A stretch of DNA of 18,171 nt from Burkholderiales bacterium (GTDB lineage: Bacteria; Pseudomonadota; Gammaproteobacteria; Burkholderiales; Burkholderiaceae_D), in the NCBI GenBank assembly GCA_005800405.1, contig SYFN01000124.1:1-18171 (forward strand), given 5' to 3'. Below, one piece after another: positions 1 to 6,827 of the stretch (the first letter of the stretch is position 1; every line of letters begins with the position of its first letter). Both the position numbers and the translations under genes were made by a program. Under the pieces are notes generated by a model. The model did not search any database and had not been told where the DNA came from. It worked only from the letters and a program-made list of their open reading frames with translations.

Positions 1-585
1 AAGCATGTGGTCGTGATTGGTGGCGGTGACACGGGTTCGGATTGTGTGGGCACTTCCAATCGTCATGGCGCGGCCTCGGTCATTCAGTTCGAATTGCTGC
101 CACAGCCGCCCGAGGTCGAAAACAAACCCTTGGTCTGGCCTTATTGGCCAACCAAGCTTCGCACCTCTTCATCGCATGAAGAGGGCTGCGAGCGCGATTG
201 GGCGGTAGCCACCAAGCGTCTCGAAGGCAACAACGGTAAAGTTGAAAAACTGATCGCTGCGCGCGTGGAGTGGAAGGATGGCAAGATGCAGGAAGTCCCG
301 GGCTCGGAGTTCGAACTCAAGGCCGAGCTGGTCCTGCTGGCCATGGGCTTCGTTTCGCCAGTGAGCACGATCATCAGCGCCTTTGGTATCGATAAGGATG
401 CTCGTGGCAATGCTAGAGCCACCACCGATGGCGAGGGTTGCTATCAGACCTCCGATCCCCAGGTGTTTGCTGCGGGTGACATGCGCCGCGGTCAGTCACT
501 GGTGGGATGGGCCATACGCGAAGGTCGGCAGTGCGCTCGTGCCGTGGATGAGTTCCTGATGGGTGCTTCCGTACTACCGCGCTGA
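1..585 (+). CDS. gltD: Glutamate synthase (NADPH) small subunit, 3' part
   Basis: The reading frame is already open at base 1 and stops at 583-585, leaving the last 194 residues. The small (beta) subunit passes electrons from NADPH through FAD and iron-sulfur clusters to the large subunit GltB, which makes two glutamates from glutamine and 2-oxoglutarate in the cytoplasm. Two things identify it. A dinucleotide-binding loop near the left edge reads [13 protein letters not shown], the form typical of GltD. A C-terminal FAD-binding segment reads [20 protein letters not shown], shared by GltD and related amidotransferase-type oxidoreductases. The N-terminal iron-sulfur domain and the start lie outside the window, and gltB would be expected upstream. 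A strong terminator follows 25 bases after the stop, so this is the end of its operon. Other members of the same oxidoreductase family look similar, but the length and motifs fit GltD best. Confidence 0.93.
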   Translation, partial: KHVVVIGGGDTGSDCVGTSNRHGAASVIQFELLPQPPEVENKPLVWPYWPTKLRTSSSHEEGCERDWAVATKRLEGNNGKVEKLIAARVEWKDGKMQEVPGSEFELKAELVLLAMGFVSPVSTIISAFGIDKDARGNARATTDGEGCYQTSDPQVFAAGDMRRGQSLVGWAIREGRQCARAVDEFLMGASVLPR

Positions 586-610
586 TCTGCTGTTGTTGTC
601 GAGCACACCG

Positions 611-640
611 CAAATGCCCGCTCGCGGGCATTTGTTTTTT
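611..640 (+). terminator. Rho-independent terminator after gltD
   Basis: A perfect 10-bp stem (CAAATGCCCG at 611-620 pairing with CGGGCATTTG at 625-634) encloses a 4-base loop, CTCG. It is followed directly by six T residues at 635-640. This is a canonical intrinsic terminator and separates gltD from the mla genes. Confidence 0.93.
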
Positions 641-695
641 GTAATGTTATTCTTCGAGCTTGCTGGATTGCGGCCGGAAATTATCTGGCTTGCAC

Positions 696-701
696 TACAA
701 T
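696..701 (+). promoter_or_regulatory. Possible -10 element for the mla operon
   Basis: TACAAT differs from the sigma-70 -10 consensus at one base and lies 28 bases before the mlaF start, downstream of the gltD terminator where a promoter is needed. No good -35 box sits 16-18 bases upstream; the nearest candidate, TTGCGG at 668-673, is 22 bases away. The assignment rests mainly on position. Confidence 0.3.
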
Positions 702-729
702 CCCAGTCCGTTCTAATTTTTCTTCACTC

Positions 730-1533
730 GTGCCCAATCTCGTCGACATTCGTGATCTGCAATTCGGCTACGGCGACCGGCTGGTTCTGTCCGGTTTGAC
801 TATGCAGTTTCCTCGCGGGAAAGTGGTTGCGATTATGGGAGGCTCAGGCTCTGGCAAGACGACAGTGTTGCGGCTGATTGGTGGGCAGTTGCTCCCACAG
901 TCCGGCAGCGTCATGGTCGAAGGTCAGGAGGTGGCTTCACTCAGCCTGGATGGCTTGTATCGCATGCGTCGTCGTATGGGTATGCTTTTCCAGCACGGTG
1001 CGCTCTTCACTGACCTATCGGTCTTCGATAACGTTGCCTTTCCCTTGCGCGAAAATACGGCGCTGCCCGAGGTGATGATTCGTGATCTTGTCCTCCTCAA
1101 GCTTCATGCAGTTGGTTTGTCGAATGCTGCCTCACTCAAGCCCGCCGAGATCTCCGGCGGCATGGCCAGACGCGTCGCTCTGGCCAGAGCGGTCGCGCTG
1201 GATCCGCAGCTGATCATGTACGACGAACCTTTTGCCGGCCTAGATCCAATTTCCATGGGCGTCATCGCCAATCTGATACGCAAGCTCAATGATGCGCTGG
1301 GATCGACAACGATTCTGGTTTCTCATGATGTGCATGAGTCGTTCATGATTGCCGATTATGTGTACTTCCTCTCTCGGGGTTGCATCGTCGCTCATGGCAC
1401 GCCGGCGCAGATGATGGAATCGGACGATCCCTATGTGAGGCAATTCGTTCACGCACAGGCCGATGGTCCGGTGCCGTTTCATTACCCCGGGCGCTCAATC
1501 ACCGAGCAGCTTAACATGGACGGGCGTTCATGA
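730..1533 (+). CDS. mlaF: Mla phospholipid transporter, ATP-binding protein MlaF
   Basis: This 267-residue ABC ATPase powers the inner-membrane MlaFEDB complex, which moves phospholipids between the inner membrane and the periplasmic carrier MlaC. Walker A GGSGSGKTT lies at about residues 37-45, the Q-loop at Q88, the signature SGGMA at 142-146, Walker B LIMYDE at 161-166 and the switch histidine at H199. An SGGM signature in place of SGGQ is usual for MlaF. The start is taken as the GTG at 730, because the family N-terminus (NLVDIRDLQFGYG) begins right after it and the first in-frame ATG would cut into the domain. No Shine-Dalgarno sequence is visible before it. It is the first gene of the mla run, and its last four bases overlap mlaE (ATGA). 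The adjacent mlaE and mlaD make the assignment firm. Confidence 0.96.
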   Translation: MPNLVDIRDLQFGYGDRLVLSGLTMQFPRGKVVAIMGGSGSGKTTVLRLIGGQLLPQSGSVMVEGQEVASLSLDGLYRMRRRMGMLFQHGALFTDLSVFDNVAFPLRENTALPEVMIRDLVLLKLHAVGLSNAASLKPAEISGGMARRVALARAVALDPQLIMYDEPFAGLDPISMGVIANLIRKLNDALGSTTILVSHDVHESFMIADYVYFLSRGCIVAHGTPAQMMESDDPYVRQFVHAQADGPVPFHYPGRSITEQLNMDGRS

Positions 1534-2309
1534 TGCTGGATGGACTGGCTCATCTTGGCAGCAGCGTGCGAGTCGGCCTCATCGCCTTGGGTGTTTCAGC
1601 GCGCACATTTTTCAATCTCGTTGTCGCGACGGGTTCGCTGTGGCGCAGGCCACGTCTGGTCACCGATCAGGTACATTTCATTGGTAATTATTCGCTGGTG
1701 ATCATCGCTGTGTCGGGTTTGTTTGTTGGTTTTGTGCTGGGCTTGCAGGGGTACTACACACTGAATAAATACGGCTCCGAGCAGGCGCTGGGTTTGCTGG
1801 TCGCCTTGTCGCTGATTCGCGAACTCGGCCCGGTGGTTACCGCCTTGCTGTTTGCGGGCCGTGCTGGTACGTCACTGACAGCCGAGATCGGTCTGATGAA
1901 AGCCACAGAGCAGCTGAGCGCGATGGAGATGACGGCAGTCGATCCGATGCGCCGGGTACTGGCACCGCGGTTTCTTGCGGGCGTGATAGCGATGCCGGTG
2001 CTGGCCGCCATCTTCAGTGCTGTCGGTGTGCTGGGAGGTTATATTGTCGGGGTAAGACTGATTGGTGTGGATGAGGGCGCTTTCTGGTCCCAAATGCAGT
2101 CAGGTGTGGACGTCTGGGCTGATGTGGCCAACGGCGTAATCAAGAGCGCCGTGTTTGGAGTAGCGGTAACCTATGTCGCACTTTACGAAGGCTACTGCGC
2201 TGCGCCGACCCCCGAGGGTGTAGCACGCGCCACTACCCGCACGGTTGTCATTGGTTCATTGATGGTGCTGTGGTTGGACTTCCTGCTCACTGCACTGATG
2301 TTTTCCTGA
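1530..2309 (+). CDS. mlaE: Mla phospholipid transporter, permease MlaE
   Basis: This 259-residue integral membrane protein is the permease of the MlaFEDB complex. It has the MlaE/YrbE family pattern: an amphipathic N-terminus, a first hydrophobic segment (about YSLVIIAVSGLFVGFVLGLQ), the conserved cytoplasmic region LIRELGPVVTALLFAGRAGTSLTAEIG that contacts MlaF, a hydrophobic stretch LAGVIAMPVLAAIFSAVGVL, and a C-terminal hydrophobic end. ATG at 1530 overlaps the mlaF stop by four bases (ATGA), which implies translational coupling; a second in-frame ATG at 1533 is an equally possible start. The mlaD ribosome-binding site overlaps its stop codon. Length matches the family. Confidence 0.96.
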   Translation: MMLDGLAHLGSSVRVGLIALGVSARTFFNLVVATGSLWRRPRLVTDQVHFIGNYSLVIIAVSGLFVGFVLGLQGYYTLNKYGSEQALGLLVALSLIRELGPVVTALLFAGRAGTSLTAEIGLMKATEQLSAMEMTAVDPMRRVLAPRFLAGVIAMPVLAAIFSAVGVLGGYIVGVRLIGVDEGAFWSQMQSGVDVWADVANGVIKSAVFGVAVTYVALYEGYCAAPTPEGVARATTRTVVIGSLMVLWLDFLLTALMFS

Positions 2310-2316
2310 GGTAAAG

Positions 2317-2796
2317 ATGCAACGTAAATCTCTCGATATCTGGGTGGGGCTGTTCGTTCTGCTGGGTGCACTCGCCGTGATGTTTTTGGCACTCAAGGTA
2401 GGTAATATGAGCTCCATGAGTTTCGGGCCGAGCTACACAGTCATCGCGCGTTTTGACAATATCGGCGGCCTCAAGCCTCGCGCACCTGTCAAGAGTGCCG
2501 GCGTTGTCGTCGGCCGTGTGGAGTCCATTGTTTTCAACGACAAGACGTTTCAGGCGCAGGTGACGCTGCGGCTTCAGGGTGAGGTTCAGTTCCCCAAGGA
2601 CAGTTCGGCAAAAATCCTGACTTCCGGTTTGCTGGGCGAGCAGTACATTGGCATCGAGCCAGGCGGTGGCGATAAAAATTTTGCGGAGGGCGATCGCATC
2701 AAGATGACCCAGTCAGCCATTGTGCTCGAGAATCTGATCAGCCAGTTCTTGTTCAGCAAGGCGGCCGACAGCAGTGCCGAGGGAAAGAATAAATGA
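2317..2796 (+). CDS. mlaD: Mla phospholipid transporter, MCE-domain protein MlaD
   Basis: This 159-residue protein is anchored by one N-terminal membrane helix (about residues 8-27, LDIWVGLFVLLGALAVMFLA) and carries one periplasmic MCE domain. In the family MlaD forms a hexameric ring over MlaE with a hydrophobic channel for lipid. The domain shows the expected start (YTVIARFDNIGGLKPRAPVK), the SAGVVVGRV turn and the ILTSGLLGEQYIGIEPGG region. The C-terminal helix (VLENLISQFLFSK) matches the part that lines the pore in characterised MlaD. A clear ribosome-binding site, GAGG at 2308-2311, overlaps the mlaE stop and sits 5 bases before the ATG. The stop codon overlaps the mlaA start (ATGA). Confidence 0.96.
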   Translation: MQRKSLDIWVGLFVLLGALAVMFLALKVGNMSSMSFGPSYTVIARFDNIGGLKPRAPVKSAGVVVGRVESIVFNDKTFQAQVTLRLQGEVQFPKDSSAKILTSGLLGEQYIGIEPGGGDKNFAEGDRIKMTQSAIVLENLISQFLFSKAADSSAEGKNK

Positions 2797-3500
2797 AGGG
2801 CTCGACGACGATCATCAGATGGATGACCACTGCGCTGGTGATCGCATTGCTAACCGCTTGTGCGAGTGTACCGACAGGCTCCATCGCGGATCCGCGCGAT
2901 CCGTTCGAACGCAACAACCGCGCGATGTTCAGCTTCAACCAGACAATTGATGACAAGGTGGTCAAGCCAGTAGCCACGGGTTACGTCAACGCAATTCCTT
3001 CAATGATTCGGTCCGCCATCGGTAATTTTTTCGGCAATATCAGTGATGTGTGGACCGCAGTAAATAATTATCTGCAAGGTAAGCCGCGCGAGGGCACCAG
3101 CGATGTCGCACGTGTCGTGCTGAATTCTACCTTTGGCCTTGTCGGCCTTGTTGATGTAGCGACGCCAGCAGGTCTTACCAAGCACGAGGAAGATTTTGGT
3201 CAGACGCTGGGTGTCTGGGGCGCGAAATCAGGTCCTTACCTGGTTCTTCCGATTTTTGGCGCGAGCACCGTTCGAGACAGTCTGGCCCGGCCTGTGGATT
3301 TGTATGCAGATCCGATCAACCAGATCAATACGGTCCGCATCGAGAACAGCGCAAGGTTACTGCGTCTGGTGGATGATCGTGCTGCTTTGCTGGATTCCAC
3401 GCGCATGATGGAAGATGCGGCGCTGGACCCGTATCTATTCGTTCGCGATGCTTATTTGCAGCGGCGCCAGAGCCGTGTCAGGGACGGCAAGTCAGACTAG
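2793..3500 (+). CDS. mlaA: Outer-membrane lipoprotein MlaA (VacJ)
   Basis: This 235-residue protein is the outer-membrane end of the Mla route. In the family MlaA forms a ring-shaped channel, usually bound to a porin, that removes misplaced phospholipids from the outer leaflet and hands them to MlaC. A lipoprotein signal peptide ends in the lipobox LTAC, with C23 as the lipidated residue. The residues after it (A24, S25) are not Asp, which agrees with sorting to the outer membrane. MlaA signatures follow: DPFERNNRAMFSFNQTID, then a GxWG-type region (FGQTLGVWGAKSGPYLVLP) and DPINQIN. GAGGGA at 2779-2784 precedes the ATG by 8 bases, and the start overlaps the mlaD stop. In E. coli mlaA is unlinked to mlaFEDCB; here it lies inside the cluster. 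Confidence 0.95.
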   Translation: MKGSTTIIRWMTTALVIALLTACASVPTGSIADPRDPFERNNRAMFSFNQTIDDKVVKPVATGYVNAIPSMIRSAIGNFFGNISDVWTAVNNYLQGKPREGTSDVARVVLNSTFGLVGLVDVATPAGLTKHEEDFGQTLGVWGAKSGPYLVLPIFGASTVRDSLARPVDLYADPINQINTVRIENSARLLRLVDDRAALLDSTRMMEDAALDPYLFVRDAYLQRRQSRVRDGKSD

Positions 3501-3751
3501 GGAGACACAGAATCATTCCCCTTTGTTCCGAGTCAGCGTCGCTGTGCGACGCCGGGACCTGAAAATCAGGACCTTGGTGCTATCTAATTTCCACCAATTT
3601 TCTGGTGTCATTTAGTCAGTATTTTCCCGGTCAGTTTTGGCGGCTGTGATGAAGTTGCGACACTTTTTGGTGATTTCTGAGTGCTTTGGTTATCATCTAC
3701 CCACGACCTGAAGCACCGATGAGCTTACACCCTTGACATTGCCAATAAGTT
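3501..3751 (+). other. Structured gap between mlaA and mlaC
   Basis: This 251-base stretch holds no convincing gene. It contains a perfect 7-bp GC-rich hairpin (GCGTCGC at 3536-3542, GCGACGC at 3546-3552) and a small 5-bp hairpin (CCTGA at 3558-3562, TCAGG at 3566-3570). It also contains two mutually exclusive stems, in which CACCA at 3592-3596 can pair with TGGTG at 3575-3579 or at 3603-3607. GTGCTT at 3681-3686 could pair with AAGCAC at 3711-3716. None has a T-run long enough for an intrinsic terminator. A weak promoter is possible at 3667-3696. Confidence 0.5.
3667..3696 (+). promoter_or_regulatory. Possible internal promoter for mlaC-mlaB
   Basis: TATCAT at 3691-3696 is one base away from the -10 consensus. 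It lies 18 bases after TTGGTG (3667-3672), which matches the -35 consensus only in its first three bases. The long gap before mlaC makes a second promoter plausible, but the match is weak. Confidence 0.25.
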
Positions 3752-4399
3752 ATGAAATTTTTTAAAACGCTGCGCGCTAGTTTCTTCCTACTGCTCCTCT
3801 TCATTGCCGCGAGTGTCAGCGCGCAGCAGGAAGCCCCCGATGTTCTGGTTAAGCGGATCAGCCAGGAAATTCTTGATCTGGCGAAAACCGACCAGCAAAT
3901 ACAGGCGGGTAATCAGCAGCGGATCATGGAAGTGGTGCAGTCCAAGATCATTCCTTACGTTGATTTTCAGCGGATGACCGCGATGGCTTCCGGTCGGTTT
4001 TGGCGGGACGCCACCCCGGAGCAGCAATCGGCGCTGACTAACGAATTCCGGACGCTGTTGATCCACACCTACTCAGGCGCGATTACGCAGATTCGTAACC
4101 ACAAGCTGGAGTTCAAGCCCTTACGAGCAGACCCGACCGATACCGAAGTTGAGGTCCTAACCAGCGTTGTTCAGTCGCGTGGCGAGGCTATGCAGCTGAA
4201 CTATCGGCTCGAGAAAACATCGGCTGGCTGGAAGATTTATGATGTCAATATCCTTGGTGCCTGGCTGGTGGAGACCTACAAAGGCAGCTTTGCCACCGAA
4301 ATCAGCAAGGGCGGCATTGACGGCCTGATCAAGACCTTGGCAGACCGCAATCGGAGACTAGCGGTTGCTCCTCCGAAGCCGCCTGCTGGGAAAAGCTGA
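3752..4399 (+). CDS. mlaC: Periplasmic phospholipid-binding protein MlaC
   Basis: This 215-residue protein is the soluble periplasmic carrier (Tol-Tol-Ttg2 / MlaC family) that shuttles phospholipid between MlaA and MlaFEDB. A Sec signal peptide covers residues 1-24: basic KFFKTLR, then a hydrophobic core FFLLLLFIAA, with a likely cut after VSA before QQEAPD. Family features follow: a helical N-terminal part, IIPYVDFQRMTAMASGRFWRDATPEQQ, the EFRTLLIHTYSGAI helix, and the C-terminal sheet with GWKIYDVNILGAWLVETYKGSF. The start is set by the signal peptide; no good Shine-Dalgarno sequence precedes it. mlaB begins 3 bases after the stop. The 251-base gap upstream contrasts with the overlaps elsewhere in the cluster. 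Confidence 0.95.
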   Translation: MKFFKTLRASFFLLLLFIAASVSAQQEAPDVLVKRISQEILDLAKTDQQIQAGNQQRIMEVVQSKIIPYVDFQRMTAMASGRFWRDATPEQQSALTNEFRTLLIHTYSGAITQIRNHKLEFKPLRADPTDTEVEVLTSVVQSRGEAMQLNYRLEKTSAGWKIYDVNILGAWLVETYKGSFATEISKGGIDGLIKTLADRNRRLAVAPPKPPAGKS

Positions 4400-4402
4400 G
4401 TT

Positions 4403-4660
4403 ATGACGTATTTTCCGACCTCACTGACAATGCAGGACGCTGCCCTCGGCTTGCAGCCGGGACTGGAGGCGATTCGCAGCGGTTCTGCCGACATCGATTT
4501 ATCGCGTTTGGAGCGTTTTGATTCGGCGGCGGTGGCGGCATTGCTGGTGTGGCGCCGCGCCGCCCAGTCTGCTGGTTTCTCATTGCGCATTGGGGGTGTG
4601 CCCTCAGGTCTTCGAAGTCTTGCAGATGTGTACGGGGTCTCTGAGCTGCTGAGAGGTTGA
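4403..4660 (+). CDS. mlaB: STAS-domain protein MlaB
   Basis: This 85-residue STAS-domain protein is the small cytoplasmic subunit that binds MlaF and supports assembly and activity of the MlaFEDB complex. The diagnostic piece is IDLSRLERFDSAAVAALLVW, the STAS strand-loop-helix in which a conserved Ser or Thr after Asp corresponds to the functional Thr of E. coli MlaB. The rest (FSLRIGGVPSGLRSLADVYGVSELL) fits the final strand and helix. The ATG lies 3 bases after the mlaC stop, so it is probably translated with mlaC. Sequence alone says only STAS; position as the last mla gene supports MlaB. The length is typical. Confidence 0.92.
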   Translation: MTYFPTSLTMQDAALGLQPGLEAIRSGSADIDLSRLERFDSAAVAALLVWRRAAQSAGFSLRIGGVPSGLRSLADVYGVSELLRG

Positions 4661-4829
4661 GCGCAAGGCACACGATCATCCAGCCCATGCTAAATACTTG
4701 GTGGGCGAAAAATGGTGCCAAAACTTCGGAGTTTTCGGGGTTCAGAAAATTGCCGACGCGCCGGCTTGCCCCGCAACGCAGATTTTAGCAGCGGACCCCA
4801 AAGTTACCATTACCACTCGGAAAATCCCC

Positions 4830-4835
4830 TATAAT
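4830..4835 (+). promoter_or_regulatory. Putative -10 box of the exporter operon
   Basis: TATAAT matches the sigma-70 -10 consensus perfectly and is followed by a purine-rich stretch suited to a transcription start near 4842. The -35 region is poor: TTACCA occurs at 4804-4809 and 4810-4815, giving spacers of 20 and 14 bases. The promoter may therefore depend on an activator or be weak. Confidence 0.5.
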
Positions 4836-4845
4836 CAAAGACTTT

Positions 4846-4865
4846 GCGCCGCCATCGTGCGGCGC
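4846..4865 (+). promoter_or_regulatory. 5' leader hairpin of the exporter operon
   Basis: GCGCCGC at 4846-4852 pairs perfectly with GCGGCGC at 4859-4865 around the loop CATCGT. If transcription starts about 7 bases after the TATAAT box, this hairpin forms at the extreme 5' end of the mRNA, where such structures can protect against decay. A regulatory role is not shown. Confidence 0.45.
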
Positions 4866-4891
4866 GTTGCATTGTCACCTTTCCTGCCACC

Positions 4892-5803
4892 ATGGCCGCC
4901 ATCCAGATCGATCATGTCAAAAAGCGCTTCGGCACCTTGCAGGCACTCGGCGGTGTTTCGCTCGAGATTGCCGAAGGCGAGTTCTTTGGCCTGCTGGGGC
5001 CGAACGGTGCCGGTAAAACTACGCTGATATCCATCATCGCCGGTCTCTCTCGTGCCGACGAGGGTAAGGTGAGCATTCATGGTCATGATGTCGTGTCTGA
5101 CTACCGTCGTGCGCGTCAGTGCATTGGTGTCGTGCCGCAGGAGCTGGTGTTCGATCCTTTTTTTACTGTACGTGAAACGCTCCGCATGCAGTCTGGCTAC
5201 TTTGGCATTCGCGATAACGATGCCTGGATCGATGAGGTGATGCACAACCTCGACCTTTCTTCCAAGGCAGACAGCAATATGCGCTCCCTGTCCGGCGGAA
5301 TGAAGCGCCGCGTACTGGTTGCACAAGCCTTGGTACATAAGCCGCCCGTCATCATGCTCGATGAGCCGACAGCGGGTGTGGATGTGGAATTGCGCCAGAC
5401 CCTGTGGAATTTCATTGGTCGGCTCAATCGCGAGGGTCACACCGTGGTGCTGACGACCCACTATCTGGAGGAGGCCCAGTCCTTGTGCAACCGTATCGCG
5501 ATGCTCAAGGGTGGCGAGGTCGTGGCGCTGGATTCCACCGCCGCGCTGATTCGCCGCATATCGGGTTCACAGCTGGTGGTGCGGCTTGCCGAAGGCAGCT
5601 TGCCGTCGTCACTCGCGCATTTGGTCTCCCACCCAGAGAGCGCGGCGCTTCAGGGGCAATATATTTTGCGCGTGAATCACCATGAGGAGGTCGAGCCTAT
5701 GCTCGCCGCCTTGCGCACATCGGGCGCAAGGCTCGAAGACCTTCAGTTGCATCAGGCTGACCTTGAAGATGTGTTCATTCAGATTATGGGCAATGCATCA
5801 TGA
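4892..5803 (+). CDS. ABC-2 type exporter, ATP-binding protein
   Basis: This 303-residue ABC ATPase is of the CcmA/NodI/YadG type and pairs with the permease that overlaps its end. Walker A GPNGAGKT lies at residues 36-43, the Q-loop at Q83, the signature LSGGM at 133-137, Walker B VIMLDE at 153-158 and the switch His at H190. A C-terminal extension of about 80 residues after the ATPase core resembles the DrrA/NodI tail. I chose ATG 4892 (AAIQIDHVKKRFG follows); longer in-frame starts would run into the promoter and leader hairpin. No Shine-Dalgarno sequence is visible before it. The substrate cannot be read from the sequence: relatives export drugs, lipo-oligosaccharides or polysaccharides, or are unassigned like E. 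coli YadGH. The position beside mla genes hints at an envelope substrate, by inference only. Confidence 0.9.
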   Translation: MAAIQIDHVKKRFGTLQALGGVSLEIAEGEFFGLLGPNGAGKTTLISIIAGLSRADEGKVSIHGHDVVSDYRRARQCIGVVPQELVFDPFFTVRETLRMQSGYFGIRDNDAWIDEVMHNLDLSSKADSNMRSLSGGMKRRVLVAQALVHKPPVIMLDEPTAGVDVELRQTLWNFIGRLNREGHTVVLTTHYLEEAQSLCNRIAMLKGGEVVALDSTAALIRRISGSQLVVRLAEGSLPSSLAHLVSHPESAALQGQYILRVNHHEEVEPMLAALRTSGARLEDLQLHQADLEDVFIQIMGNAS

Positions 5804-6555
5804 AGGGCTTTCAAACCTTGTTTTATAAAGAGCTGCTGCGCTTCTGGAAGGTGGCAACGCAGACGTTGACGGCGCCCATTGTGACGGCAATGCTGTATCT
5901 GCTGATCTTTGGCCATGTGCTGGAGGCGCATGTGCAGGTTTTTCCCGGTGTGTCCTACACCGCATTTCTGGTGCCGGGTTTGGTAATGATGAGCGTGTTG
6001 CAAAATGCCTTTGCCAATTCATCGTCATCGCTCATTCAGTCCAAGATCACAGGAAACCTCGTCTTCGTGTTGTTGGCGCCCTTGTCGCACTGGGAACTCT
6101 ATGGTGCTTATGTACTAGCGGCGATGGTGCGCGGTTTGGCAGTTGGTGCCGGCGTGTTTCTGATCACGGTGTGGTTTGCGAAGCTTTCTTTTGTGGCGCC
6201 ACTCTGGATCTTGCTGTTTGCGCTGCTGGGCGCAGCGATTCTCGCTACCATGGGTTTGCTGGCGGGGATCTGGGCCGAGAAATTCGATCAGCTGGCAGCG
6301 TTTCAGAATTTCCTGATCGTGCCAGCGACTTTTCTAGCCGGCGTGTTCTACTCGGTGCATTCTCTGCCGCCGTTCTGGTTGGCTGTGTCGCATGCGAACC
6401 CGTTTTTTTATATGATCGATGGCTTCCGTTACGGTTTCTTTGGCCACTCGGATGTATCGCCTACGACCAGCCTGCTGATTGTAGTGAGCTTTCTGGTGCT
6501 GCTCGCGGGTCTGGCAATCAGGTTGCTCAAGCGTGGCTATAAACTTCGTCACTGA
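5800..6555 (+). CDS. ABC-2 type exporter, permease
   Basis: This 251-residue membrane protein of the ABC-2 (NodJ/YadH-like) family is the partner of the ATPase before it; the start overlaps the ATPase stop by four bases (ATGA). About six hydrophobic segments are visible, for example VTAMLYLLIFGHVL, YTAFLVPGLVMMSVLQNAF, YVLAAMVRGLAVGAGVFLITVW, LWILLFALLGAAILATMGLLAG, a segment near FLIVPATFLAGVFYSV, and the C-terminal LLIVVSFLVLLAGLAIRLL. The region SKITGNLVFVLLAPLSHWELYGAYV is the cytoplasmic coupling segment typical of this family, and LPPFWLAVSHANPFFYMIDGFRYGFFG is the usual ABC-2 C-terminal signature. With one ATPase and one permease it probably works as a 2+2 complex. Substrate unknown. 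Confidence 0.9.
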   Translation: MKGFQTLFYKELLRFWKVATQTLTAPIVTAMLYLLIFGHVLEAHVQVFPGVSYTAFLVPGLVMMSVLQNAFANSSSSLIQSKITGNLVFVLLAPLSHWELYGAYVLAAMVRGLAVGAGVFLITVWFAKLSFVAPLWILLFALLGAAILATMGLLAGIWAEKFDQLAAFQNFLIVPATFLAGVFYSVHSLPPFWLAVSHANPFFYMIDGFRYGFFGHSDVSPTTSLLIVVSFLVLLAGLAIRLLKRGYKLRH

Positions 6556-6578
6556 TTCGAACCCATTTATTTTTGTTT

Positions 6579-6583
6579 AAAGG
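6579..6583 (+). promoter_or_regulatory. Ribosome-binding site that fixes the ibaG start
   Basis: AAAGG at 6579-6583 lies 7 bases before GTG 6591. It favours that GTG over the upstream in-frame TTG at 6573, which would itself overlap the site. Confidence 0.55.
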
Positions 6584-6590
6584 CAAAATT

Positions 6591-6827
6591 GTGCTGCCCA
6601 CATCTGAACTCATCAAGAATTACATCGCCAGCGGTCTTGAGTGCACGCACCTCGAAGTCGAAGGCGATGGACAGCATTTCAGTGCATTGATTGTCTCGCC
6701 CGTCTTTGCCGGTAAGCGACTGATACAGCGTCATCAGTTGGTCTACGCTGCGTTGGGTGATCGCATGCGCGAAGAAATTCATGCGCTGTCGATGAAAACG
6801 CTGACTCCGGAAGAACATCAGCCTTAA
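6591..6827 (+). CDS. ibaG: BolA-family protein IbaG
   Basis: This 78-residue protein is of the BolA/IbaG family. These small proteins bind monothiol glutaredoxins and [2Fe-2S] clusters; IbaG has been linked to acid stress and envelope homeostasis. Recognisable parts are [17 protein letters not shown] (strand-turn-strand), the helix [21 protein letters not shown] and the C-terminal TLTPEEH. GTG 6591 is preferred because AAAGG lies 7 bases upstream and the family sequence begins [12 protein letters not shown]; the frame is open a little further upstream from a TTG. The stop TAA shares one base with the murA ATG (TAATG), so the two are coupled. Linkage of mla, ibaG and murA is also found in E. 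coli, supporting the call. Confidence 0.92.
   Translation: MLPTSELIKNYIASGLECTHLEVEGDGQHFSALIVSPVFAGKRLIQRHQLVYAALGDRMREEIHALSMKTLTPEEHQP

Larger units (their letters stand above)
4661..4891 (+). other. Gap between mlaB and the exporter operon
   Basis: This 231-base stretch shows no gene. A 6-bp A/T-rich hairpin (AAAACT at 4720-4725, AGTTTT at 4730-4735, loop TCGG) could be a weak terminator for the mla operon, but the T-run is only four bases and falls inside the stem. The right end carries a promoter-like element and a GC-rich hairpin, listed separately. Confidence 0.5.

Noticed and set aside
563..799. 78-residue open frame across the gltD terminator and mlaF start
   Set aside because: It runs through the terminator and out of frame into mlaF, with no recognisable domain.
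3733..3738. Perfect TTGACA just upstream of mlaC, as a -35 box
   Set aside because: A -10 at the right distance would fall inside the mlaC signal-peptide codons (AATTTT near 3756), which cannot lead to the start set by the signal peptide.
4835..5461. 208-residue open frame on the minus strand opposite the exporter ATPase
   Set aside because: It is the antisense shadow of a strongly conserved ABC ATPase; its composition is His/Arg-rich and no family is recognisable.
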